From positions 1 to 64,000 of the forward strand of contig NZ_VWVU01000008.1 in the NCBI RefSeq assembly GCF_008638365.1: DNA of 64,000 nt. The letters are read 5' to 3'. Each line of letters opens with the position of its first letter. The stretch's first letter is position 1. The translations under genes and the position numbers were made by a program. Shown here piece after piece: positions 7,969 through 16,018 of this stretch. Origin of the DNA: Nocardiopsis quinghaiensis. GTDB lineage: Bacteria; Actinomycetota; Actinomycetes; Streptosporangiales; Streptosporangiaceae. The notes under the pieces were generated by a model. It had not been told where the DNA came from. It did no database searches and was given only the letters and a program-made list of their open reading frames with translations.

Positions 7969-9720
7969 ATGACGGGACGGTACGGGGGCGGCCAGGGGCG
8001 CCGGCACGGCGGCGGTGGAGGCCGCGGCGGCGGGCGCGGGCCCGAGCCCGAGCCCATCGGCGGCGTCCGCGACGAAGCCAGGCTCTCCAGCGAGCTGCTG
8101 CGCATGGACGGGGCCTCATACGGGCGTTACAAGTCCCTCAAGGGGGACTGGGACTTCGGCGACTTCACCCTGACCGTGGAACGGGTCCAGGCCGACCCGT
8201 TCGCACCGCCCTCGCGCGTGCGGGTGCTCGTCCCGGACACCGGTATCCCCAAGAGCGCCTGGGGCGACCCGGTGCGCCGCCGCGCCACCGCCGACTACCT
8301 GGGGCGGCGAGCCCGCAGGCTGTTGCGGGGATCGCTGCTCAAGATCGACACCGGCGGCCAGGAGGTCATCGAGCGCTCCTCCTGTCAGCTCACCGACGGC
8401 GGTATCGACCTGCGCATCGGCATCGACCTGCCCGGGCACGGCCGCCGCATCGACGGCCGCACCGCCGAGCGCGAGCTGTGCCGGACCCTGCCCGACCTGG
8501 TCGACGACCTGGACTGGGAGGAGATCGACGTAGAGGAGGCCGTCGCCTTCGCCGACACCGTCGCCGACACGGTCGCCCTGCGCGCCCGGCTGGCGGAGAG
8601 GAACCTGGTCGCCTTCGTCGCCGAGGGAGCCGTCCTGCCCCGGCGCAGCGGCGTCAGCGACGAGCCCATGACCCGGGGCGCCGTGCCCTTCGACCCACCC
8701 GAGAGCCTGAGGGTGAGCGTCGACCTGCCGCACCGGGGCACCGTGAGCGGCATGGGAGTCCCCGAGGGCATCACCCTCATCGTCGGGGGCGGCTTCCACG
8801 GCAAGTCCACGCTGCTGCACGCCCTGGAGCGCGGTGTCTACGACCACGTGCCCGGTGACGGGCGCGAACTTGTGGTGACCAGGGACGACGCCGTCAAGAT
8901 CCGCGCGGAGGAGGGACGCCGGGTCGAGCGCGTGGACGTCAGCCCCTTCGTGCGCAACCTGCCCACCGGCGCGGACACGAGCGACTTCCGCACCGAGAAC
9001 GCCTCCGGATCCACCTCGCAGGCCGCCAACATCTGTGAGGCCGTGGAGGCGGGGTCGCACACGCTGCTGGTGGACGAGGACTCCACCGCCACCAACCTGA
9101 TGATCCGGGACGAGCGCATGCAGGCCCTCGTCCACGGCGACCGCGAGCCCCTGATCCCCTTCATCGACCTCGTCCGGCCCCTGTACCGCGAGCACGGGGT
9201 CTCCACGGTCCTGGTCATGGGCGGTAGCGGCGACTACTTCGACGTCGCCGACCAGGTCATCATGCTCGACGCCTACCACCCGCACGACGTCACCGAGCGG
9301 GCACGGGAGCTGGCCCACGAGCGCGTCGACGCCGGCTTCGCCCTGCCCCGAGCCCGGGTGGTCGAACCCGCCTCCGTGGACGACACCACCGCGCGCGGCC
9401 GGGGCAGGATCAAGCGCCGCGACACGGACGTGCTGGTGTTCGGCGAGAACGACATCGACGTGCGCGCGATCGAGCAGTTCGCCGACCCCGGTCAGATCAC
9501 CGGAGCCGGTCTCGCCCTTCGCGCACTCGTCGGCGGCCGTCACCTGGACGGCACCCGCACCCTCGCCGAGGCGCTCGACTCCCTGGACGAGGCCCTGGAC
9601 AGAGGGGGCGTCACGCTGCTCGGCTCCGACTTCGGCGGCGACTACGTCCTGCCGCGCCGGTACGAGGTCGCCGCCGTCCTCAACCGGCTGCGCGCCCTGC
9701 GGGTGGCCGGGCAGCGCTGA
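7969..9720 (+). CDS. Predicted ABC-class ATPase (COG3044 type)
   Basis: The 583-residue product matches the uncharacterised predicted ATPase of the ABC class family. It starts with a Gly/Arg-rich low-complexity tail (1 to about 30). An N-terminal domain with DEARLSSELLRMDGASYGRY and VLVPDTGIPKSAWGDPVRR follows. The Walker A is GGGFHGKST (about residue 270) and the Walker B region is HTLLVDEDSTATNLMIRD (about 365). A segment SDFRTENASGSTSQAANI resembles the signature region. No transmembrane segment is seen, so this is not a transporter component. The ATG at 7969 follows GGGGGA by 5 nt. Function is unknown in the family; an RNA or DNA maintenance role has been speculated. It stands alone, flanked by hairpins upstream and a 54-bp repeat array downstream. 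Confidence 0.88.
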   Translation: MTGRYGGGQGRRHGGGGGRGGGRGPEPEPIGGVRDEARLSSELLRMDGASYGRYKSLKGDWDFGDFTLTVERVQADPFAPPSRVRVLVPDTGIPKSAWGDPVRRRATADYLGRRARRLLRGSLLKIDTGGQEVIERSSCQLTDGGIDLRIGIDLPGHGRRIDGRTAERELCRTLPDLVDDLDWEEIDVEEAVAFADTVADTVALRARLAERNLVAFVAEGAVLPRRSGVSDEPMTRGAVPFDPPESLRVSVDLPHRGTVSGMGVPEGITLIVGGGFHGKSTLLHALERGVYDHVPGDGRELVVTRDDAVKIRAEEGRRVERVDVSPFVRNLPTGADTSDFRTENASGSTSQAANICEAVEAGSHTLLVDEDSTATNLMIRDERMQALVHGDREPLIPFIDLVRPLYREHGVSTVLVMGGSGDYFDVADQVIMLDAYHPHDVTERARELAHERVDAGFALPRARVVEPASVDDTTARGRGRIKRRDTDVLVFGENDIDVRAIEQFADPGQITGAGLALRALVGGRHLDGTRTLAEALDSLDEALDRGGVTLLGSDFGGDYVLPRRYEVAAVLNRLRALRVAGQR

Positions 9721-9751
9721 CGGGGAAGGGGTGCCCCGCCGCGTGGTGGGG

Positions 9752-9962
9752 CACCGGTCCGGTGTGGGGATGCTCCCGCGCTTCAGCTCCGGGGGGACCG
9801 GCTCCCACCGGTCCGGTGTGGGGATGCTCTCGCGCTTCAGCTCCGGGGGGACCGGCTCCCATCGGTCCGGTGTGGGGATGCTCTCGCGCTTCAGCTCCGG
9901 GGGGACCGGCTCCCACCGGTCCGGTGTGGGGATGCTCCCGCGCTTCAGCTCCGGGGGAACCG
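9752..9962. repeat. Tandem array of four 54-bp repeats with internal inverted repeats
   Basis: Four head-to-tail units start at 9752, 9806, 9860 and 9914 with a constant 54-bp period. Units differ by only a few bases (a C/T in the CTCCCGCG segment, CAC versus CAT at one unit start, and a changed end in unit 4). Each unit contains CCGGTCC near its start and GGACCGG near its end, so each RNA copy could form a hairpin. It lies between the ATPase stop and the PAC2-pyrD operon. It may act as a terminator cluster or be a minisatellite. The near-identical units exclude a CRISPR array. Confidence 0.9.
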
Positions 9963-10089
9963 GATCGGTATTGTGGAAAAGCAGGGCACAACACCCCAGG
10001 CGGCACCAAGCCGGACCTGCCCGGCCGTGTCCCGACCGCCGGGTGAACGCGGGCCCTGTGACCCCGACCCTTTTGGAGACGAGAACCCG

Positions 10090-11016
10090 GTGCGTGATTC
10101 CGCAGACCTGTACGAACTCCACCCTGGCTTCGACGACGTCGCCGGGCTGGCGATGCTTGTCTGTCTGGACGGCTTCGTGGACGCCGGACACACCGGACGC
10201 CAGATGGTCACGTCGCTGTTCGATCGACTCACCGCGGAGGAGATCGCGACCTTCGACACCGACCGCCTCGTGGACTACCGGTCGCGCCGTCCGATGATGA
10301 CCTTCGTCGAGAACACCTGGACCGCCTACGACACGCCCAAACTGGCTCTGTACCGGATGCACGACGAGGAGGACGCCCCCTTCCTGGTCCTGCACGGCCC
10401 GGAACCGGACCGTGAGTGGGAGGCCTTCGCCGCCGCCGTCGGCCGGCTCGTCGACCACTTCTCCGTCACGCTGTCCATCAGCACCCACGGCATCCCCATG
10501 GCGGTCCCGCACACCCGGCCGATCACGGTCACCCCGCACTCCACCCGCCCCGAGCTGGTCGAGGGACACACCCCGTGGATCGGCCGTGTCGAGGTGCCCG
10601 GCAGCGCCACCTCGATGCTGGAGTACCGGCTGGGCGAGGGAGGCCACGACTTCGTCGGCTACGCCGTCCACGTGCCCAGCTACCTGGCCCAGTCCCAGTA
10701 CCCGCGCGCGGCCATCGCCGCCACCGAGTACGTGGCCGGGGCCACGGGTCTGGTCCTGCCCACCAGCGAGCTGGAGGAGACCGCCCGGACGACCGACGTC
10801 GACATCGCCGAACAGGTCGCGGCCTCCGAGGAGGTCCAGCGCGTCGTGGCCAACCTGGAGCGCCAGTACGACGACATCATGTCCGCGCGGACCGACCCCG
10901 AGGAACGTCCCACGCTGCCGCTGGCCGACGACGAGGCCAAACTGCCCACCGCCGAGGAACTCGGCGCGGAACTCGAACGCTACCTCGCAGAGCGCGAGGG
11001 CGACGGAAACGGATGA
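10090..11016 (+). CDS. PAC2-family protein
   Basis: This 308-residue protein belongs to the PAC2 (proteasome assembly chaperone-like) family common in actinobacteria. The N-terminal Rossmann-like part includes GFDDVAGLAMLVCLDGFVDA and LVDYRSRRPMMTF. A middle segment reads STHGIPMAVPHTRPITVTPH, and RVEVPGSATSMLEYRL follows. The last 60 residues are acidic and probably helical. The GTG at 10090 is chosen because GGAGACGAG lies just upstream and the family starts near this point. The stop overlaps the pyrD start by ATGA, so the two are translationally coupled. Family members are seen in proteasome-bearing and other actinobacteria, but their role is not established. A link to pyrimidine synthesis is only positional. 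Confidence 0.85.
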   Translation: MRDSADLYELHPGFDDVAGLAMLVCLDGFVDAGHTGRQMVTSLFDRLTAEEIATFDTDRLVDYRSRRPMMTFVENTWTAYDTPKLALYRMHDEEDAPFLVLHGPEPDREWEAFAAAVGRLVDHFSVTLSISTHGIPMAVPHTRPITVTPHSTRPELVEGHTPWIGRVEVPGSATSMLEYRLGEGGHDFVGYAVHVPSYLAQSQYPRAAIAATEYVAGATGLVLPTSELEETARTTDVDIAEQVAASEEVQRVVANLERQYDDIMSARTDPEERPTLPLADDEAKLPTAEELGAELERYLAEREGDGNG

Positions 11017-12152
11017 CCGTGTTCTACCAGATTGTCTTCCGCTCGGTCCTGCGCCGCATGGACGCGGAGAAGGTCCACAAGCTCAGCTTCGCCGCGTTGC
11101 GCGGTGTGGCCGCCCTTCCCGGCGTCGCCGCCGCGATGGGCAGGGTCCTCGGGCCGCGTGAGCCGGAGCTGACCGTGCACGCCCTGGGCCGGGAGTTCCC
11201 CGGCCCGCTGGGGCTCGCGGCTGGCTTCGACAAGAACGCTGAGAGCCCCTCCGGCCTGGCCGCGCTCGGCTTCGGCTTCGTGGAGATCGGCACCGTCACC
11301 GCCCAACCCCAGCCGGGCAACCCCAAGCCGCGCCTGTTCCGGCTGGTGGGGGACCGTGCGATCGTCAACCGGATGGGCTTCAACAACGAGGGCTCGGCCC
11401 TGGTCGCCGAGCGCCTCCACCACCAGCTCGGCGGACGCCGTCCGGTACTGGGCGTCAACATCGGCAAGACCAAGGTGACCCCCGAGGCGGAGGCCCCCGC
11501 CGACTACGCCGTCAGCGCCCGGAGCCTGGCCCGCTACGCCGACTACCTGGTGGTCAACGTCAGCTCGCCGAACACGCCGGGGCTGCGCGACCTCCAGGGT
11601 GTGGAGCGGCTGCGCCCGCTCCTGGCCGCAGTGCGCGGGGCCCTCACCGAGGCCGGTCACCCGGATCTGCCCCTTCTGGTCAAGATCGCCCCCGACCTCG
11701 CCGACGAGGACATCGACGCCGTCGCCGACCTCGCCCTCGCCGAGGGGCTCGACGGCATCATCGCCACCAACACCACGATCTCCCGCGAGGGCCTCACCGC
11801 CTCCGCCGACCAGGTGGAGGCCGCCGGTGCGGGTGGCCTGTCCGGCGCCCCGCTCAAGCGGCGCTCCCTGGAGGTGCTGCGCCGCCTGCGCGCCCGCGTG
11901 GGCGACCGCGTCACCCTGGTCGCCGTCGGCGGTGTCGAGACCCCCCAGGACGCCTGGGCCCGCATCCGCGCCGGAGCCACACTCGTGCAGGGCTACACCG
12001 GTTTCGTCTACGGCGGCCCCTTCTGGCCCCGCCGCATCCACCGGGGCCTCGCCCGGCTGGTCCGCTCCGCCGGTTACCGCTCCATCGGCGAGGCCGTCGG
12101 CGCTGACGTTCCCGCACCGTCGGGTACCGGGAAACAGCCGGACTCCGTGTGA
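11013..12152 (+). CDS. pyrD: Dihydroorotate dehydrogenase, quinone-linked (class 2)
   Basis: The enzyme oxidises dihydroorotate to orotate using FMN and passes electrons to menaquinone at the membrane. The 379-residue product has the class 2 N-terminal helix region ([20 protein letters not shown]), [20 protein letters not shown], the catalytic-serine motif [28 protein letters not shown] and the FMN phosphate region [18 protein letters not shown]. The start overlaps the PAC2 stop by ATGA. Other pyr genes are not in the window, so pyrD is separated from the main pyrimidine operon. Length and motifs are complete. Confidence 0.96.
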   Translation: MTVFYQIVFRSVLRRMDAEKVHKLSFAALRGVAALPGVAAAMGRVLGPREPELTVHALGREFPGPLGLAAGFDKNAESPSGLAALGFGFVEIGTVTAQPQPGNPKPRLFRLVGDRAIVNRMGFNNEGSALVAERLHHQLGGRRPVLGVNIGKTKVTPEAEAPADYAVSARSLARYADYLVVNVSSPNTPGLRDLQGVERLRPLLAAVRGALTEAGHPDLPLLVKIAPDLADEDIDAVADLALAEGLDGIIATNTTISREGLTASADQVEAAGAGGLSGAPLKRRSLEVLRRLRARVGDRVTLVAVGGVETPQDAWARIRAGATLVQGYTGFVYGGPFWPRRIHRGLARLVRSAGYRSIGEAVGADVPAPSGTGKQPDSV

Positions 12153-12240
12153 GGGGGAGCCCGCGCCCTCCTCCGTGCGGGTCGGCGGCGCCGGACCCGC
12201 CGGCTCCGGGGAGCGGGGGCAGGCGTTCACCCCGCGGCTG

Positions 12241-13788
12241 TCAGACCAGGCCCCCGGGCGGGTAGCTCTCGCCCACCTCCGGGCCGCCGTAGACCTGGCT
12301 GACGGTCGCGAACGCGTACCCCTGCCCACGTAGCCGCTCGATGATCTCCGGGGCCGCCGCCAGGGTCGGTGACAGGGTGTCGTGCAGCAGCACCACCGCG
12401 CCGGGCTCGGCCTGTCCCACCACGCTCTCCACGATCTCGTCGCGGTTCGTGTCGGTCCAGTCCTCGCTGTCCTGGCTCCACAGGATCTCGGCCATGCCCT
12501 GCCTGCCGATCTCCCCCAGCACCTCCGGCGAGCTGTCCCCGAACGGCGGCCGGAACAGCTCCACGGTGTGCCCCGTCTGGCGGCGTACCATCGCGCTCAC
12601 CGCGGCCACCTGGCCGGTCAGCTCCTCGTCGGCGAAGTGCTTCGGCATGTGTTCGTGCAGGTCGTTGTGGCTGCCGATCTCGTGCCCCTCGGCGTAGGTG
12701 CGCCGCAGCACACCGGGCCGGGTCAGGGCCGGGTCGCCGTTCAGGAAGAACGACGCCGTCACGTCCTCCTCCGCCAGCAGGTCCAACAGGTGCGGTGTCG
12801 TCTCGGCCGGGCCGTCGTCGAAGGTCAGTGCGATGCACTTGTCCTTCGCGCAGTCCACGTCCGGGTCACCGGCCGAGACCACCCCCGGTGCCACCGGCGG
12901 AGAGCCCGGGCCGGTGGACGGAGGGGCCTCCACGGCCAGCACGGGCTCCTCGACCAGCGAGGCCCTCCGCGCCCGCTCACCCAGGTCGGACAGCAGCGGG
13001 AGGGCCTGCTCCGAGGGCACGACCGCGACCATCCGGCCCGGTTCCGACGTCGGCGGATGGCCCTCCACGACCGGGGACAGGTGCCCGTCGTCGAACTCCA
13101 CGACCAGGTCCCCGTCGGTGTTGAACCCCATCGAGTCGTACGTGCGCATCACCGGGTGCAGGCCCTCCACGTCCACGTCCTCCTCGTGGGCGAACACCCC
13201 GCGGACGATTCCGTTGAGCTTCTCCAGCGCCGCGCCGTCGGCCAGCAGTTCCGTCGCGTACGCGGTGTGGCCGGTGGCCGTGTCGTACCAGTACGTCCCG
13301 TATCCCTGGCGCAGCCCGTGGTAGTCCTCCTCGGTCCGCACCAGGCGAACGCCCAGCACGCCGTGTCCCGCGGCGACCACCTCCCACCCGATGTCCAGGC
13401 TCACCGGGTTCCGGCTGGCGCCGCGGAAGTCCCGCACCTCCTGGTCCACCCGAGCCGCCAGCCCCTGGGAGAAGGACCCGGCCCCCGTGAACCGCGGGTA
13501 GGCGACGTTGATCTCCAGGCCCTCCGGCCGGTACGGGTGCTCTCCGAAGTCGTCCGCGTCACCGCGCCACTCGGTGACCTCCTCACCCGCCTCGTCCAGC
13601 AGGACCGTGATCAGCTCCGGATCCCCGACCCCGGAGGCGGCCTCCTGGACGTCGCAGGCCGCCAGCGGCAGGACCAGCGCCGCCAGCACGGCCGCGGGCC
13701 ACCGTGGCCTGCGCTCCCGCGGTCCGCGCCCCCCGCCCACCGGACACCGGACGGCCTCACTCGGACGAACTCGGGTCGACGACAACAC
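12241..13788 (-). CDS. Polysaccharide deacetylase lipoprotein (NodB domain), copy 1
   Basis: The 515-residue product is a predicted lipoprotein, with [13 protein letters not shown] near residue 45 as a signal peptide and lipobox. An N-terminal region (about 60-270) resembles the RsiV/DUF3298-like part of PdaC-type enzymes. The C-terminal NodB domain (about 305-500) has all metal and catalytic motifs: [29 protein letters not shown] and VLLHD. It likely removes acetyl groups from peptidoglycan or another cell-surface glycan outside the membrane. GTG at 13788 follows GAGGGAG. A paralogue lies directly upstream on the same strand, separated by a terminator hairpin, so the pair arose by tandem duplication but is transcribed separately. 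Confidence 0.92.
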   Translation of the reverse strand: MLSSTRVRPSEAVRCPVGGGRGPRERRPRWPAAVLAALVLPLAACDVQEAASGVGDPELITVLLDEAGEEVTEWRGDADDFGEHPYRPEGLEINVAYPRFTGAGSFSQGLAARVDQEVRDFRGASRNPVSLDIGWEVVAAGHGVLGVRLVRTEEDYHGLRQGYGTYWYDTATGHTAYATELLADGAALEKLNGIVRGVFAHEEDVDVEGLHPVMRTYDSMGFNTDGDLVVEFDDGHLSPVVEGHPPTSEPGRMVAVVPSEQALPLLSDLGERARRASLVEEPVLAVEAPPSTGPGSPPVAPGVVSAGDPDVDCAKDKCIALTFDDGPAETTPHLLDLLAEEDVTASFFLNGDPALTRPGVLRRTYAEGHEIGSHNDLHEHMPKHFADEELTGQVAAVSAMVRRQTGHTVELFRPPFGDSSPEVLGEIGRQGMAEILWSQDSEDWTDTNRDEIVESVVGQAEPGAVVLLHDTLSPTLAAAPEIIERLRGQGYAFATVSQVYGGPEVGESYPPGGLV

Positions 13789-13860
13789 CGGACTCCCTCA
13801 TCCTCGTGCGGATGCCAACGTGGCTGATGGGAGCAACATAGAGGACGTCGTGCCCGGTCC

Positions 13861-13892
13861 CGTGGAGGTGACCGCATGTGGTCACCTCCACG
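13861..13892 (-). terminator. Terminator hairpin between the two deacetylase genes
   Basis: CGTGGAGGTGACC and its exact complement make a 13-bp stem with a 6-nt loop. It starts 16 bp past the stop of the upstream deacetylase (copy 2). It likely terminates that transcript before the copy 1 promoter. Confidence 0.75.
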
Positions 13893-13907
13893 TGTCTGGG
13901 CGTTCTC

Positions 13908-15455
13908 CTACACGTCCTCCTCGGAGACGTCGGGGACCCTGTCGACGTAGACCTCGCCGGGGGTCGTGGTCCCGAGCAGCTGGGACACGGTGACCATGGT
14001 GTACCCGCGCGCGTCCAGCTCCCCGACGACCGTGTGGGTGGCGTCGATGGTGGTGCCGTGGATGTCGTGCATGAGGATGATCGCTCCGTCGGAGGCGCCC
14101 TTCAGCACCCGGTCGCGCACCACCGAGGCGTCCCGGTCCTTCCAGTCGAGGGTGTCCACGCTCCACAGGATCTGGGCCAGGCCCAGATCGGCGGTCACCG
14201 ACGCCACGCCGTCGTCGGTGGAGCCGTACGGCGGACGCATCAGGTCCATGGTGTATCCCGTCTCGCGGTACACCAGCGCCTGCACGGTGTTCAGGTCCGA
14301 GCGCACCCGTCCCGTTCCCAGGCCGGCCAGGTCGGGGTGGTTCAGGGTGTGGTTGGCCAGCTCGTGCCCCTCGGCGTAGGCGCGCCGCACCGTGTGCGGG
14401 TGCTCCATGACCGGGTGTCCGGTGAGGAAGAACGTGGCCCGCGCGTCGTACTCGGCCAGGACGTCCAGTAGTTCGGAGGTGCGTCCGCCCGGGCCGTCGT
14501 CGAAGGTCAGCGCCACGCACTTGGTGCCGGGGTCGGAGCAGTCGACGCCGTCGTCGACCGGGTACAGCTCCCCGACCCCGGGGCCGTCGCCACCGCCGTT
14601 CCCGGCTGTCTGGGCCGGGGCGCTGACCTCGAAGTCCTCGACACCCACGGTCGCGGCGTCGCGCACGCGCGCGCCCAGTTCGGACAGCAGCGCCCCGGCC
14701 TCCTCGGCGTCGACCACCGCGTACGTGCGGCCCTCCGACACGGGTGCGACCTGTCCGGCGTCGAACTCCACGACCAGGTCACCGCCGGGGTTGAACCCCA
14801 TCGAGTCGTACAGGGAGCTGATCGGGTGGATGACGTCGGGATCGGCGGAGCCGCCGTCCCCGTTCCCCACCGCCTCGCGCACCAGGGTGTTGAGCCTCTC
14901 CAACTCCTCCTGCCCGGCGACCAGGGCGGTGGAGGGATGGTGTTCGGCGGTGGCGGTGTCGTACCAGTAGGTGGTGTACCCCTCCTTGGGCCCCTCGGAG
15001 TCGGTCTCGACCCGTGTCATCCTGACCCCCACCAGGCCGCCGCCCGCCGCGGTCAGGTTCCACTCCGCCTCGAAGGAGACCGCGCCGGGGCTCGCGGCCT
15101 CGAAGGCGTGCGCCTCGTCGTTGAGCTCGCGCTCCAGGAAGTCGGCCAGTGGCTCGGCGTTGGGGATGACCGGGTAGGCCACCGAGGCGGGGATCCCGCC
15201 GTCGTAGGCCAGTTCGGCCTCCTCAACGCCCACCACGTCCGCCGCGTCCACCACGGTCAGCCCGTCGGGCTCGCCCTCGGCCGGGGGCGGTGCCTCCTCC
15301 TCGGCGGAGGACACCGATGTTCCGTCCGTGGACGGGTCGGCTTCACCGGAGGGCCGGATCGCCAGTAACACCATCCCCGCCAGGACCAGGAGCGCCACCA
15401 GAATCGTGATGAGGGGATGGTTAGGAGCCATGGTCGGATGGGACTGCTTGTTCAC
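13908..15455 (-). CDS. Polysaccharide deacetylase (NodB domain), copy 2
   Basis: The 515-residue product has an N-terminal membrane anchor or uncleaved signal (about residues 12-33, ITILVALLVLAGMVLLAI) instead of the lipobox of copy 1. The same N-terminal domain follows (about 60-290), then a NodB domain (about 325-505) with TFDDGPGG, NHTLNHP, RPPYGSTDD, LWSVDTLDW and LMHD. All expected metal-binding and catalytic residues are present. GTG at 15455 is preferred because GGAG lies 8 nt upstream; an ATG at 15431 is possible. It is divergent from the riboswitch-metE unit. Like copy 1 it should act on cell-wall glycans. The different anchoring suggests a different location in the envelope. Confidence 0.92.
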   Translation of the reverse strand: MNKQSHPTMAPNHPLITILVALLVLAGMVLLAIRPSGEADPSTDGTSVSSAEEEAPPPAEGEPDGLTVVDAADVVGVEEAELAYDGGIPASVAYPVIPNAEPLADFLERELNDEAHAFEAASPGAVSFEAEWNLTAAGGGLVGVRMTRVETDSEGPKEGYTTYWYDTATAEHHPSTALVAGQEELERLNTLVREAVGNGDGGSADPDVIHPISSLYDSMGFNPGGDLVVEFDAGQVAPVSEGRTYAVVDAEEAGALLSELGARVRDAATVGVEDFEVSAPAQTAGNGGGDGPGVGELYPVDDGVDCSDPGTKCVALTFDDGPGGRTSELLDVLAEYDARATFFLTGHPVMEHPHTVRRAYAEGHELANHTLNHPDLAGLGTGRVRSDLNTVQALVYRETGYTMDLMRPPYGSTDDGVASVTADLGLAQILWSVDTLDWKDRDASVVRDRVLKGASDGAIILMHDIHGTTIDATHTVVGELDARGYTMVTVSQLLGTTTPGEVYVDRVPDVSEEDV

Positions 15456-15629
15456 CAGGGGATCTCCACGTTCATCGTCAGACGAACGTCCGCGGGGAGC
15501 GACAGGGGGAGGCTCGCCCGCGCAACGCTTCACACCGGGTGTGACGCCGGTCGTGCGCCAGGAGTTCACGGACACAGGGGTGGAGTGCGCGCCGGATACA
15601 GGGGCGAACGACGCTCCCTATACTTGCAG

Positions 15630-15870
15630 CCGTGGAAGGTACACGTGCCACCCCGCGATCCGGGCGGTACCCGGTGGGGGAGGGGCGTGTCGCAAGAGGG
15701 AACCCGGTGCGACTCCGGGACTGCCCCGCAGCGGTATGGGGGAACGAGCGTCGCCACAAGCACTGGTGACCCGGCTGGAAGGGCCGGAGACCGGGAAGCG
15801 GCGGCCAGTAGGAGGAGCGGTGTCCGCACCGCCCGCGCCCCCGAGTCCGAAGACCTGCCTCCACCCGGCG
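15630..15870 (+). promoter_or_regulatory. Cobalamin riboswitch upstream of metE
   Basis: The conserved cobalamin-aptamer core is visible at about 15696-15735 (GGGAACCCGGTGCGACTCC followed by GGGACTGCCCCGCAGCGGT). The 3' B12 box reads GAGTCCGAAGACCTGCC at about 15843-15859. The element lies about 150 bp before metE. Cobalamin binding normally shuts off B12-independent methionine synthase, so metE should be expressed only when B12 is scarce. Outer limits are approximate. The expression platform between 15870 and 16019 is GC-rich and its fold was not resolved by eye. Confidence 0.93.
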
Positions 15871-16018
15871 GCGCGCACGTGCCGTCGGTGGTCCCGTGCC
15901 CCGAGGGAGGGCCGAGGGCGGTGGCGGGTGCGCGCGCTCACGGGCGCGTTCATCGGTGTGCCCGCTCCTCGCTCCGTCTCGCGGCCGGTACCCGGCTTTC
16001 GACGAGGGAGAGAAGCTC

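Noticed and set aside
9752..9962. CRISPR array
   Set aside because: The period is constant at 54 bp but the whole unit is repeated; there are no variable spacers and no cas genes nearby.
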